Positions 17,531 to 26,792 of a stretch of DNA of 64,000 bases are shown piece by piece. Within the stretch, counting starts at the first letter, position 1. Every line of letters begins with the position of its first letter. This DNA comes from Bacillus sp. FJAT-18017. Its GTDB lineage: Bacteria; Bacillota; Bacilli; Bacillales; Cytobacillaceae. A model generated the notes under the pieces. The model saw only the letters and a program-made list of their open reading frames with translations. It was not told the origin of the DNA and ran no database searches. The position numbers and the translations under genes are program-made. The DNA lies in the NCBI RefSeq assembly GCF_001278805.1, contig NZ_CP012602.1:1219001-1283000 (forward strand), read 5' to 3'.

Positions 17531-17546
17531 GGATGGTGCTTTTTGA

Positions 17547-18521
17547 ATGGGGAGAAATGTTGGAGATTTTTCTTTAGAACAGCTGCGTTCTTATACACCC
17601 GAGTTGGTGAATAAACCGGCTGATTTTGATCAATTTTGGGAAGCCGAGAAAGAGCTGGTTAAACGGTCCAGCTTTCGTGTCGATGTTCAGTGGGCTGATT
17701 ACCCGCTGCCTTCGGTCGAAGTTGCTGACTTAACACTTCACAGCTGGGATGAATCCCCAATAAAGGGAAGTCTAATCCGGCCAAAGGGTGTTGGGGAAGG
17801 GCCCGTATTATTATGTTTCCATGGTTATACGGGAAGCAGGGGCTTGCCATCGGAATACTTAAAATATGTCCTTCAAGGGATAACAGTCATTGCATTTGAT
17901 GTAAGAGGGCAAGGCGAGTCACCGGATTACGCACGCTACCCGAATGGCAGCAGAATCACTGGATGGATGACACTGGGTATTTTTGAAAAAGAAAACTACT
18001 ATTATACAAACGTTTACCGAGATATCATTGCGCAAATGGAGTGGGTTAAGGATGGCTCTCCTGTAAAGCCGACAGTCTTTGGAATCAATGGCGCTTCCCA
18101 GGGCGGAGGACTTGCCCTTGTTGCAGCAGGCCTGGAGGAGAGCGTTGAGTTTGTCGCCTGCGATTGGCCATTTTTGACACATTTTGAACGAGCGCTTGAG
18201 ATCGCGTTGACTGGCCCATATATGGAAATCATCAACTATTTAAAATTCCATAATCCGGACAACAGCATGAAATCAGCTATTCTGGACACGCTTGGTTATG
18301 TCGATGCCTTGCATTTTTGTCCGGGAATTTTTGTACCGGTATTAATCGGAATCGGTCTGGAAGATTCAACTACTCCGCCGTCTTCTGCTTATGCAGCGTT
18401 TAACCATATAGCGAGCCAAACCAAAACCATTGTCGCATATCCACAATATGTCCATGAACACAACCCATTCCACGAAGAAAAGAAAGTTGCCTTCATCTAC
18501 GAGCAGATTTTCGGCAAGTAG
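17547..18521 (+). CDS. CE7 acetyl esterase (acetylxylan esterase / cephalosporin-C deacetylase family) 1
   Basis: This 324-residue cytoplasmic alpha/beta hydrolase removes acetyl groups from O-acetylated sugars. The CE7 signatures are intact: RGQ (VRGQGES), GxSQG (NGASQGGGLAL, nucleophile Ser) and HE (VHEHNPF), with the Asp in GLEDSTTPP. It lies 16 nt after the RpiR gene and probably in the same transcript. CE7 esterases also accompany sialic-acid or ManNAc uptake loci in streptococci, which fits deacetylation of the imported sugar. There is no signal peptide. Confidence 0.9.
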   Translation: MGRNVGDFSLEQLRSYTPELVNKPADFDQFWEAEKELVKRSSFRVDVQWADYPLPSVEVADLTLHSWDESPIKGSLIRPKGVGEGPVLLCFHGYTGSRGLPSEYLKYVLQGITVIAFDVRGQGESPDYARYPNGSRITGWMTLGIFEKENYYYTNVYRDIIAQMEWVKDGSPVKPTVFGINGASQGGGLALVAAGLEESVEFVACDWPFLTHFERALEIALTGPYMEIINYLKFHNPDNSMKSAILDTLGYVDALHFCPGIFVPVLIGIGLEDSTTPPSSAYAAFNHIASQTKTIVAYPQYVHEHNPFHEEKKVAFIYEQIFGK

Positions 18522-18720
18522 GATAAAGGTGGGGCTAATTTTCTTGTACGAACAGTTTCGTGGCCAAGGCTTAATTATAAACATACGTTTATTGGGATAT
18601 AACCAGAGAGATAACATTTTCTCAAAGATTGAGGATAAGGCAATCCGTGTGATTGTTACAATTTTTACCAAATTGACATATCTGGGTTCTGTTTTGTTCT
18701 TTTTATCGAACGTTTTTCCG

Positions 18721-18796
18721 GTTTATCGGTCTAGTAAATTTTTTATCGGTCCCAAAAATTTTTTATCGGTCCAAAAGAGTTTTTATCGGTCCAAAC
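18721..18796. repeat. Intergenic tandem repeat, 20-bp unit x 4
   Basis: TTTATCGGTC recurs at 18722, 18743, 18763 and 18783, with units starting at 18721, 18741, 18761 and 18781. It lies in the 390-nt gap between the two acetyl esterase genes. Nothing else was recognised in 18522-18911 apart from this array. Confidence 0.85.
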
Positions 18797-18911
18797 ACAG
18801 CCCCTGGCGAACCCCCGCTTCGAATAGGGCTATTTATGGACAACATATGTATCCGGCGGTATGTCTGTTTGTATGTTAGGCGTGGTCCGTTTACCTATGG
18901 GAGGGATTAGT

Positions 18912-19862
18912 TTGCTATTGTTTGAAAACCAATTGAAAGAGTTTGAAAACTATTTGCCTGCTTTAACCAAAAAGGAGGATTTTGATTCTTTTTGGAAGGA
19001 TAGTCTAAAAGAAGCTGCTGAAATCCCGTTAAATAGTGTTCTGGAGGAAATGGACTATGGGATTAAGCAGATAAGGGCCTATGTTGTTTCCTACCAAGGG
19101 TTTGGGGGAAATCCGATACACGGATATTATATTCTTCCCCGGGATCTAAGCGGCCAGGTGCCTTGTGTCATTTGTTATCACGGTTATGGTAGTGACAAAG
19201 GGTCTATCTCGAATTATATGAAATGGGTTATCCAGGGGTACGCAGTTCTGGCCATTGATACGAGGGGCCATGGAGCTAGCGGGGATGTTTCAGGCTATAC
19301 GACAGGGACCAATGGAACATGGGTATTGCATGGTATTTTAGATAAACACGAGTATTATTATCGAAAGGTTTATATAGATAATAAACGTGCAATTGATTTT
19401 GTTGTTTCACGGCCGGAAATCGATAAAAACCGTATTTGTACATATGGTGCAAGCATGGGCGGGGGAATAGCGCTAGCGGTAGCAGCTTTAGATCAGCGGC
19501 CCAAGCTCGTCATTGCGGATGTACCGAATATGTGCAATATTGAGCTGGCCATTCAGCAAAAACTCGAAGGATCACTCGTTAGCCTTGAAAATTATTTAGC
19601 GAAGTATCCAGAAAAGGTACACCACATATTCGACAATCTATCTTACTTTGATAATCTGAACTTCGCCTCTATGATTAAAAGCAAAATTCGGATTTCAGCC
19701 GCGCTAAAGGATCCAATTTGTCCTCCGCAAACGATATACGGAGTATACAACCACATTCCAGCAGACAAGAGCATGGTCGTCCACCCGTTTTCAGGGCATA
19801 ACGCACCAAGTCTAACAGCTCATCTTGATGAAACGCTTTCCTTTGTGAATGAACACCTCTGA
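18912..19862 (+). CDS. CE7-like acetyl esterase 2 with altered signature motifs
   Basis: This 316-residue paralogue of the preceding esterase has the typical CE7 N-terminus (LFENQLKEFENYLPALTKKEDFDSFW). The TTG at 18912 is chosen because GGGAGGG lies 6 nt upstream and the homology begins there; ATG 18861 would add 17 unrelated residues. All three CE7 signatures deviate: RGQ is RGH (TRGHGAS), GxSQG is GASMGG, and HE is HN (SGHNAPS). The Ser, Asp (LKDPICPP) and His of the triad remain, so it should be an active esterase with altered specificity. Confidence 0.85.
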   Translation: MLLFENQLKEFENYLPALTKKEDFDSFWKDSLKEAAEIPLNSVLEEMDYGIKQIRAYVVSYQGFGGNPIHGYYILPRDLSGQVPCVICYHGYGSDKGSISNYMKWVIQGYAVLAIDTRGHGASGDVSGYTTGTNGTWVLHGILDKHEYYYRKVYIDNKRAIDFVVSRPEIDKNRICTYGASMGGGIALAVAALDQRPKLVIADVPNMCNIELAIQQKLEGSLVSLENYLAKYPEKVHHIFDNLSYFDNLNFASMIKSKIRISAALKDPICPPQTIYGVYNHIPADKSMVVHPFSGHNAPSLTAHLDETLSFVNEHL

Positions 19863-19865
19863 GTA

Positions 19866-19966
19866 AAATTCAAAACCGCTGAATTAATTTTAAAATCGCC
19901 GAATTAAATTCAAAACCGCCGAATTAATTTTAAAATCGCCGAATTAATTTCAGCCCACTGAATTAA
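19866..19966. repeat. Intergenic tandem repeat, 20-bp unit x 5
   Basis: Units ending GAATTA recur every 20 bp (19881, 19901, 19921, 19941, then 19960). Two alternating versions occur (CAAAACCGC and TAAAATCGCC cores). The array begins 3 nt after the esterase stop. Confidence 0.85.
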
Positions 19967-19977
19967 TGGAAGGATGG

Positions 19978-20000
19978 GGAAGCTCTCGTGCTTCCTTTTT
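19978..20000 (+). terminator. Intrinsic terminator after esterase 2
   Basis: GGAAGC-TCTCGT-GCTTCC followed by TTTTT. Confidence 0.75.
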
Positions 20001-20021
20001 CGTTTTTGGAGGAGCAAACTA

Positions 20022-20177
20022 TTAAGAAAGCTTATTATTTTCTCTAATCCCATTAAGAATTAAAATGGCTCCTAATAAAAAGAAGGTAAGGCCCTTAGAA
20101 AAACCTACAATAAAGAATATACTGCCGATTAATAGATAGCTTGAAACCTTTGGGTTGTTATAATGAATCTTTTTCAA
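20022..20177 (-). CDS. Small two-helix membrane protein, 51 aa
   Basis: This short hypothetical protein has two hydrophobic helices (YLLIGSIFFIVGFSKGLTFF and LLGAILIL) and charged ends, a layout like many Bacillus small membrane proteins. The TTG at 20177 is chosen because AGGAGG sits 8 nt upstream on the minus strand; the longer frame to 20252 has no binding site. Function unknown. Confidence 0.6.
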   Translation of the reverse strand: MKKIHYNNPKVSSYLLIGSIFFIVGFSKGLTFFLLGAILILNGIRENNKLS

Positions 20178-20558
20178 GATGAAGACCTCCTGGAATTCTA
20201 TTATTATCTCCGATAAAAGTTGCCCGCGGTGGACACTAGGATCCTTTAGCAACCCCTTCAGCTTGTTCTAACTAAGGTCTATACTATCATTTTTATTTGG
20301 TTTTTTGGTTCTGTTAAACAAGTATGTTGATTTCCGCGAAACAAATGGAATGTCTTAATATTGGCGAAATATAGTGGGTGCTGATTTTTGGATGCGATTG
20401 TACATCGGGATTAACTATAATTAATAGTAATAATGAACCACGCAAATTAAATTGGTTTTTGAAGCACAAATAAATTTCCCAACACATAGAAAATATTAAA
20501 GACGTTTAATAGACTTGTCTTTTAAACGTGTGAAAACCAAAATTAACTTAATGAAGTT

Positions 20559-20602
20559 GAACTATCAAAATTTTAACACCTTTTTTGATGGTTCATTTTT
20601 TT
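20559..20602 (+). terminator. Terminator-like hairpin in the leader of propeller C
   Basis: GAACTATCAAAA pairs with TTTTGATGGTTC around a 12-nt loop, followed by ATTTTTTT. No plus-strand gene lies between it and the terminator at 19978, so it probably acts as an attenuator of the gene downstream. Confidence 0.6.
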
Positions 20603-20628
20603 ATGGAAAGGAGGGAGCTTGTATCATT

Positions 20629-20642
20629 TGAAAGCGTTTACT
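20629..20642 (+). promoter_or_regulatory. cre site (CcpA) upstream of propeller C
   Basis: TGAAAGCGTTTACT fits TGWAANCGNTNWCA except for the last base. It lies about 30 nt before the start codon, the same place as the cre of paralogue A. Confidence 0.6.
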
Positions 20643-20672
20643 ATTTTGAAAAATTAAAGTGAGGTGGACATA

Positions 20673-23465
20673 TTGAAAAGCAACAAATTAATAATGAAAT
20701 TGTTTGCTGTAGCTACTGCCATTGCCATCATATTTTCTGCTTCGTTTCATACTCCAGGACTTGCTTCTGCAGAAACCAACAGCGTTCCGGAAGAACTGAC
20801 CAAAAAGTACTTTGGTGAACCTGAAAAACTGTTAACTCCGCTCAATTCAACCGTAAGTATTTTTAATGGGGCCGTCGGGAAGGAAGATGGCAAAAACGTC
20901 ATGTTTACGACGACGAGAGGAACCCCAGCCAAGCTGAATGTGGTTGATTTAGATACGAACAAGCTATTAAGAGTAATAGACTTAACGAATTCTGAAAATA
21001 CTTGGGCTCATGAGGTAACGGTTGATGGCGATTTGTATATCGCTACAAGCGGTGGAGGAGCAAAGCTTTGGAAATACTCCCCTGTTACGAAGCAAGCATC
21101 TGTCGTAGCGACTTTTGCTGGGCAATCAGATCCGTTTTCAATTACTTCGGATCCGGATGGAAACGTATATGTCGGAACATACCCAAGCGGGAAAGTATTT
21201 CAATATAATCCCGACACGAATAAGGTAACAGATTTCGGCCAGATGAATCCCGAATATACGCAGGAGCATATCCGCTCATTGGCTTATATTGACGGAAATA
21301 TTTATGCAGGAACTGGCCACAGCAAAATCGTGAAATACACTATCGCCACCGGTGAGAAACAGGATATTGCAGCTTCTTTAGGTGAACCAGGACATGTGTA
21401 CGATATGGATAAAGTAGACAACCGATACCTGTTTATCCGCTATGAGCTTTCTTCGAACGGATATATCTATGACACTGTGACGGAAGAATGGCTTGATGTT
21501 GTCATTCCAAAGGTGAGAGGACTTCATGTAGAGGAAGAATCACTGAATGGAAATGTCTATTATATGGATTTAGGGAGCAATGCACTTAAATATATTAATC
21601 TGGAAACGTTAGAGATTCATGATAGCGGTATGAAATACGGCAGTGGTTTTAGAGGGGTGGATTGGGTTGAATTTGATGATCCAGCTCTTCCTGGAAAGAG
21701 TCTGGTAACAGTGAATTTCAGCGGATCCATTTATATTTTTAACATTGAAACAAACAAGGTGATTGAACGGCCATCTGTTGTAAGAGGTACAGCTGCGACA
21801 ATGGCGAGAGTTGAAACGGGTCCTGATGGTAACTTATACATGAGTGGAGTCCAAACATCGAGAGGAGCTATTTACGATCCAAATGATGGTTCTACAAGAT
21901 CATTTGCCCTGGGCCAGGGGGATAGTATGGCAACACTTGGCGACAAAGTACTTGTAGGGGTTTATCCTGAAGGGAAAATTGTTGAGTATGATACAACGAA
22001 GGAACCATCTGCAGCGAACCCGCGCGATTTGTTTGTATTAGGTGAAAACCAAAACAGAATCATTGATATCCATGCGGCTGATGGTAAAGCGTTCATCGGC
22101 AGTGTACCGTTCTATGGAGAACTTGGCGGTGCCCTGACCATTTATGACCCGGCAGTTGAAGGGGAAAAGTACAAAGTTTACCGGAATGTAGTGCAGGATC
22201 ATAGTATTGTGAGTCTCACTTATAAAGATGGTCTTGTCTACGGATCTACAACGATAAACGGCGGCCTTGGTATTGACCCTGCCGCACAAGAGGCTAAAGT
22301 TTTCGTTTGGGACGTTGAAAACGAACAAAAAGTTAAGGAGACGACTGTTGAAATTCCAGGCCTTAACAATCCGCATACCATCGGCGAACTGTCCTTTGGT
22401 CCTGACGGATTATTATGGGGCGCGGCAGACAACATGATTTTTGCGTTGAATCCTGAAACATTAGAGGTTGTAAAAAGCAAAAAGATTTATCCGGATGGGG
22501 TGCTATTTTATAGCCCTTGGCAGCCAATTGATTTAAAGTGGTCAAACGGAATGCTATTTGCAAATTTTGATGAGAATTTAACGATGATTCATCCTGAAAC
22601 TTTAGTAAGTAAGCTTGTTACAAATTCGGCCCACCACTTCACCTTTGGCGAGGACGGAAATATTTATTATATTTTAGGTTCCAACCGAACATACTTGAAC
22701 AAAATTGAGGTTACGAGTTTTGAAGGAATTCGCTCGCTGATTGGCAACTATAAGGATTCCAGTAAGTTAGGCCATCCTCTTGCAGTTCAGCTGACAAATG
22801 CGTTAAACCAAACGGAAGATCATTTACTTAAGGGCAATAAAGAACAGGCAATTAAACATTTGGAGAATTTCGTGAAGCATTTAAACAATCCAGATATGGC
22901 GCAGTATATTTCCGATACTGCCAAGAACGTGTTTAATACGAAAGCCGAAAAAATGATCAGCATTTTATCATCTGAAGGCGAAATGCCAACGGAAGCTTTG
23001 CCTGTCGTAAACCCAAGCTTTGAGGAGCCTGTTGCCAATGGGCAAATACCTGGATGGCGTTCCATGTTTGGAGTTTCAGACAGCACCTATTATGAAATAT
23101 CGGATGGACAAAGCCTAAGCGGCAGCCACAGCTTGAAAATTGTTGATAAAGTACGAAATGGCTCAGTTGCGCTAATGAGTGATGAAATTCCAATTCAGCC
23201 AGGCCAGGAATATACGATGTCGGCAAATGTGTTTGTAGAGGAAGGCGAAGGCAGTATATTGCTCCGTTATTTTGATGAGAACGATCGTCAGGTCTCAGAG
23301 CATCCATATCATTTCAAGGTCATGCTGGGACAATGGGAAGAGGTCCAAGCTAAGGGTATTGCTCCTGAAAATGCAAAATATGCGAGAGTAATAGCGTATA
23401 CGACAAGCTTTCAAATTGGCACGGTTTACTATGATGATATTAGTTTAGAGAAAAAGATGCAGTAG
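20673..23465 (+). CDS. Secreted beta-propeller protein with FIMAH-like and carbohydrate-binding-like domains, paralogue C
   Basis: This ~930-residue exported protein has a Sec signal peptide (first ~32 residues, ending GLASAE). Propeller blades share motifs with paralogues A and B (GGALTIYDP, FGPDGLLWGAADNMIFALNPETLEV). Residues ~690-770 look like a helical FIMAH-type domain (LIGNYKDSSKLG, NQTEDHLLKGNKEQAIKHLE). The last ~150 residues resemble a CBM_4_9/jelly-roll module (NPSFEEPVANGQIPGWRS, YYDDISLEKKMQ). TTG 20673 is preferred after GTGAGGTGG. It could be a polysaccharide-binding or degrading protein; no catalytic residues are identified. Confidence 0.8.
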   Translation: MKSNKLIMKLFAVATAIAIIFSASFHTPGLASAETNSVPEELTKKYFGEPEKLLTPLNSTVSIFNGAVGKEDGKNVMFTTTRGTPAKLNVVDLDTNKLLRVIDLTNSENTWAHEVTVDGDLYIATSGGGAKLWKYSPVTKQASVVATFAGQSDPFSITSDPDGNVYVGTYPSGKVFQYNPDTNKVTDFGQMNPEYTQEHIRSLAYIDGNIYAGTGHSKIVKYTIATGEKQDIAASLGEPGHVYDMDKVDNRYLFIRYELSSNGYIYDTVTEEWLDVVIPKVRGLHVEEESLNGNVYYMDLGSNALKYINLETLEIHDSGMKYGSGFRGVDWVEFDDPALPGKSLVTVNFSGSIYIFNIETNKVIERPSVVRGTAATMARVETGPDGNLYMSGVQTSRGAIYDPNDGSTRSFALGQGDSMATLGDKVLVGVYPEGKIVEYDTTKEPSAANPRDLFVLGENQNRIIDIHAADGKAFIGSVPFYGELGGALTIYDPAVEGEKYKVYRNVVQDHSIVSLTYKDGLVYGSTTINGGLGIDPAAQEAKVFVWDVENEQKVKETTVEIPGLNNPHTIGELSFGPDGLLWGAADNMIFALNPETLEVVKSKKIYPDGVLFYSPWQPIDLKWSNGMLFANFDENLTMIHPETLVSKLVTNSAHHFTFGEDGNIYYILGSNRTYLNKIEVTSFEGIRSLIGNYKDSSKLGHPLAVQLTNALNQTEDHLLKGNKEQAIKHLENFVKHLNNPDMAQYISDTAKNVFNTKAEKMISILSSEGEMPTEALPVVNPSFEEPVANGQIPGWRSMFGVSDSTYYEISDGQSLSGSHSLKIVDKVRNGSVALMSDEIPIQPGQEYTMSANVFVEEGEGSILLRYFDENDRQVSEHPYHFKVMLGQWEEVQAKGIAPENAKYARVIAYTTSFQIGTVYYDDISLEKKMQ

Positions 23466-23482
23466 ATATTACTTTTAGGCAT

Positions 23483-23526
23483 AGAAAATCCTCCATCTGG
23501 TAATTACAGAAGGAGGATTTTCTTTT
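23483..23526. terminator. Terminator of propeller C (also faces argH)
   Basis: GAAAATCCTCC pairs with GGAGGATTTTC and is followed by TTTTA. A diverged copy of this 3' end is present at 30541-30590. Confidence 0.85.
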
Positions 23527-23554
23527 AGCGGTTTCGAACCGTCGCTTGCCTCTT

Positions 23555-24883
23555 TTATTGTGTAACTTGCTTCAAGAGTTTCTTATTCCCTTTGTTTAGT
23601 ATATTTTCATAATCGATGTATTCGTAAATATCATCTGAGATGCTGCTGCTGAAGATGGCTAGTTCATCCAAGGTTAGATCTTCAATGCTTTTCTTATGCT
23701 GCTCACAATAGATGATAATTTTTCCGACGATTTCGTGGGCATCCCTAAAGGCAGTCCCTTTCCCCACCAAATAGTCTGCAACCTCAGTAGCGTTCAGGAA
23801 GCCTGCTTTAATGGCCGCTCTCATGTTACCTTCCTTGACCTGAAGAGTATCAATCATTTTCGACATAATTTCCAGACAGTCCATTACGGTATCAAGGGCA
23901 TCGAAAAATTGTTCTTTATCTTCCTGCATATCTTTGTTGTATGTGAGCGGTAAGCCCTTTAGGGTTGTCAATAAGGAGAAAAGTGAGCCGTAGACTCTTC
24001 CTGTTTTTCCTCGAATCAATTCCGCAGCATCAGGATTTTTCTTCTGCGGCATAATACTGCTGCCTGTAGAGTACGCATCATCCATCTCAATGAATCGGAA
24101 TTCCTGGCTGCTCCAGAGAATCAGCTCTTCACTTAATCTGCTTAAGTGCATCATCGTGATGGAAAAATCGGACATCAGTTCCAGCAAATAATCACGGTCG
24201 CTGACTCCGTCCAGGAAATTATCAACAGGCTTGGAAAACCCTAAAATTTCAGTAGTAATTTGACGGTCTATGTTATGTGTAGTTCCCGCCAGCGCGCCAC
24301 ATCCCAGTGGGTTTTCATCCAAAATTTCAATCGCGTTGCCGATTCTTTTCTTATCCCGGATAAACATTTGGGCATAAGCGCCAAGGTGATGGCTGAATGT
24401 GACAACCTGGGCACGCTGCAAATGAGTATATCCAGGCATGATGACATTATTATCAGCTGCTTTGTTTTTTAAAGAATCGATCAGCTGCTGAAGGGCAGCC
24501 ATCACTTCCCCGGCCTTTTGTTTGGCATAAAGCCTCATGTCGACAGCTACCTGGTCATTTCTGCTTCTGGCCGTATGCAGCTTTTTGCCTGTGTCGCCGA
24601 TTCTTTCTGTCAGGTTCATTTCTACGAAAGAGTGAATGTCTTCATAATTGCCTTCTACTTTTAGAACTCCGGACTCTATATCTTTTAAAATAGATTGAAG
24701 GCCATCTTTAAGCAGAACGCCTTCTGACTCTGATAGCAATTCACATTTTACAAGCATTTTTACATGAGCAATGCTTCCTGTTATATCTTGATGGTAAAGT
24801 CTGTGATCAACAGGAAGAGATGTGTTGAACTCTTCCATAATTTGATCTGCCCGCTTTGTAAAGCGCCCGCCCCATAATTTCAT
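23555..24883 (-). CDS. argH: Argininosuccinate lyase (ArgH family)
   Basis: This 442-residue fumarase/aspartase-superfamily enzyme splits argininosuccinate into arginine and fumarate. Motifs: MKLWGGRFTK at the start, HTARSRNDQVAVDMR, GYTHLQRAQ (catalytic His) and GSSIMPQKKNPD (catalytic Ser loop). argG is not next to it. It overlaps the upstream NhaC-type gene by one base (TAATG), so the two are translated together. That pairing suggests a role in using an imported arginine-related compound besides, or instead of, biosynthesis; this is inference. Confidence 0.88.
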   Translation of the reverse strand: MKLWGGRFTKRADQIMEEFNTSLPVDHRLYHQDITGSIAHVKMLVKCELLSESEGVLLKDGLQSILKDIESGVLKVEGNYEDIHSFVEMNLTERIGDTGKKLHTARSRNDQVAVDMRLYAKQKAGEVMAALQQLIDSLKNKAADNNVIMPGYTHLQRAQVVTFSHHLGAYAQMFIRDKKRIGNAIEILDENPLGCGALAGTTHNIDRQITTEILGFSKPVDNFLDGVSDRDYLLELMSDFSITMMHLSRLSEELILWSSQEFRFIEMDDAYSTGSSIMPQKKNPDAAELIRGKTGRVYGSLFSLLTTLKGLPLTYNKDMQEDKEQFFDALDTVMDCLEIMSKMIDTLQVKEGNMRAAIKAGFLNATEVADYLVGKGTAFRDAHEIVGKIIIYCEQHKKSIEDLTLDELAIFSSSISDDIYEYIDYENILNKGNKKLLKQVTQ

Positions 24884-26412
24884 TACATTCCAACTCCTTC
24901 ACTTAGTCCATGCTTCTTTTTATAAACCTTGGATAGGATGAAAATTGCCAAAATTAGCAAGGCGAAGTTTAAAATTAATGTGAGCGCACTGCCTGTTATC
25001 CCTGCAACGATATACCCAATTAAGGCAATCGATGCATTAAGAACTGCATATGGGAATTGTGTTTTCACGTGGTCAATATGATCGGACCCCGCTCCTGTCG
25101 ACGATAGAATCGTTGTATCGGAAATAGGTGAAGAGTGGTCGCCGAATATTCCTCCTGAAAGGACTGCCCCGATACAAACCAATAAATGTGCATCCAGTGC
25201 AATAGCCATCGGAATTGCGATTGGCAGCATGATTGCAAATGTTCCCCATGAAGTTCCAGAAGCGAGGGACATAAGAACTCCTACTAAGAATAAGACGGCT
25301 GGAATAATGAATGCAGGGACATTTCCGTCCATTGCCTCAACAATAAATTCAGCAGTACCCATTTCCTTCATAACTTTTCCGAGTGACCAGGCAAGGATGA
25401 GTGTAGCAGCAACATAAACCATTTTTTGCATACCGGTTGTATAGATGTTGAAAATATCACCGAATTTTTTTACTTTGTAAACAATCATTAAGACCATAAT
25501 TGAAATGGCGGCGAATAAATAGGCTGTACTTAAGGCAACCCTGAAATCATTTCCTGGGATTGGCTCAAATGGGAAGCCGTATGAAATTAATAAACTGAAC
25601 AGGGTAATCAATAATACTAACAGCGGCAGCCAAATTAGAATGGCGTGCTGGTGCTTGATTCCTTCTTCACTATTCTCCGCTCTCCTTAATGGCTTGGATT
25701 CCGGCCAGTACAATTCTCCAGTCGTTTGGACCCTTCGCTCAGCTTTTGCCATCGGCCCAAAGTCCAGCTTAGAGAGAGCAATTAACGGAACCATAGCAAC
25801 AGCGAGAATCGCATAAAATTGAAAAGGTATGACCTGAACTAGAGTCGTAAATTCAGATGTCGTAATATTCAGCGCTTCGTATTCCTTTTGAATGAGACCC
25901 ATAATGTATACGCCCCAGCCAATAAACGGAACTAATACTGCGACCGGGGAAGAGGTTGAATCAATAATCCAGGCAAGTTTTTCTCTTGAAATTTTCGCCT
26001 TATCGAAGATTTTTTCAAAAACTGGACCGACAATAAGCGGTGTGCCCAAGTCGGAGAAGAAGATGATAATTCCGCCGATCCAGGCTGAAATCTGTGCTTT
26101 GGCCTTTGTATTAATAAATTTGATGGTATTCGTAGCAAGAGCGGCTCCCCCGCCGGATTTCTCCATAAGCGCTACAAATCCGCCGATAAAGAATAACAAT
26201 ACAATGATTGCTGCATTGTAGCTATCTGCCGCTAGCGGGAAAAAGTAGTTTCCTATTGTCTCAGTTGTTGCTTTAATAGGATTTCCGCCCATCAGAATCA
26301 ATACTCCTATAAAAGCTCCTGAGAATAAAGATACAATTACATTCTTCGTAATAATTGCAAGCACAACTGCAATAATAGGTGGTATTAAAGATATCCAGCC
26401 CATGTGTTCCAT
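24883..26412 (-). CDS. NhaC-family antiporter/transporter
   Basis: This ~509-residue membrane protein has about twelve helices and conserved NhaC-family stretches (FFSDLGTPLIVGPVFEK, SLASGTSWGTFAIMLPIAIP, GGIFGDHSSPISDTTILSS). Members exchange Na+/H+ or carry organic acids and amino acids. The ATG at 26412 (second Met) is preferred because AAAGGGG lies 8 nt upstream. It is first in a two-gene operon with argH and sits behind an ArgR-box-like site, so an arginine-related substrate is plausible. Confidence 0.85.
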   Translation of the reverse strand: MEHMGWISLIPPIIAVVLAIITKNVIVSLFSGAFIGVLILMGGNPIKATTETIGNYFFPLAADSYNAAIIVLLFFIGGFVALMEKSGGGAALATNTIKFINTKAKAQISAWIGGIIIFFSDLGTPLIVGPVFEKIFDKAKISREKLAWIIDSTSSPVAVLVPFIGWGVYIMGLIQKEYEALNITTSEFTTLVQVIPFQFYAILAVAMVPLIALSKLDFGPMAKAERRVQTTGELYWPESKPLRRAENSEEGIKHQHAILIWLPLLVLLITLFSLLISYGFPFEPIPGNDFRVALSTAYLFAAISIMVLMIVYKVKKFGDIFNIYTTGMQKMVYVAATLILAWSLGKVMKEMGTAEFIVEAMDGNVPAFIIPAVLFLVGVLMSLASGTSWGTFAIMLPIAIPMAIALDAHLLVCIGAVLSGGIFGDHSSPISDTTILSSTGAGSDHIDHVKTQFPYAVLNASIALIGYIVAGITGSALTLILNFALLILAIFILSKVYKKKHGLSEGVGM

Positions 26413-26542
26413 AACCATTTCCCCTTTTTGTATATAATGTATAAATATAAAAAAGTAAATTTATTAAATTTACAATAAAATCGATTATATTCGACAAGTA
26501 GAGAGATTGCAATACGTTATTTAAATATAATTATAAATATGT

Positions 26543-26556
26543 TGTATTTTTATTCA
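26543..26556 (-). promoter_or_regulatory. ArgR/AhrC box-like operator
   Basis: On the minus strand TGAATAAAAATACA is one base off the palindrome TGAATWWWWATTCA. It lies about 130 nt upstream of the NhaC-type gene. The match to the arginine repressor box is by eye. Confidence 0.45.
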
Positions 26557-26754
26557 TTTGCATAGAAGGGGCGGTTCTGCTTGATAGGGGGGGAGAGTGA
26601 GGAATGAAGGGGCTATAATTTGGGTTGGATTCAGACATGAGAAGTGACAGACAGTATTCCCTTTTTGGCGTCCGCGTAAAAAACAAGAGTAGTAACTATT
26701 TTTTCGATATGCATGAGTGTCTAAAGTTTCCAGTGATTTCGTGATTAAATACAT

Positions 26755-26792
26755 GCTTAAACCCAATTGTCAGCGAACAATTGGGCTTAAGC
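26755..26792. terminator. Stem-loop downstream of the alpha/beta hydrolase region
   Basis: GCTTAAACCCAATTGT pairs with ACAATTGGGCTTAAGC (16 bp, one wobble) around CAGCGA. There is no T-run on either side, so it may be an RNA-stabilising or rho-type element. The 26557-26876 stretch holds no other recognised feature. Confidence 0.5.

Larger units (their letters stand above)
20178..20672 (+). other. Long regulatory leader of propeller C
   Basis: No gene is seen. The leader holds a likely -10 box (TATAAT, 20416-20421, with no convincing -35 found), an inverted repeat ACGTTTAA...TTAAACGT (about 20501-20528), a terminator-like hairpin and a cre site (both listed separately). Confidence 0.5.

Noticed and set aside
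18430..18879. 149-codon plus-strand frame between the esterases
   Set aside because: It overlaps the end of esterase 1 and includes the 20-bp tandem repeat; no ribosome binding site.
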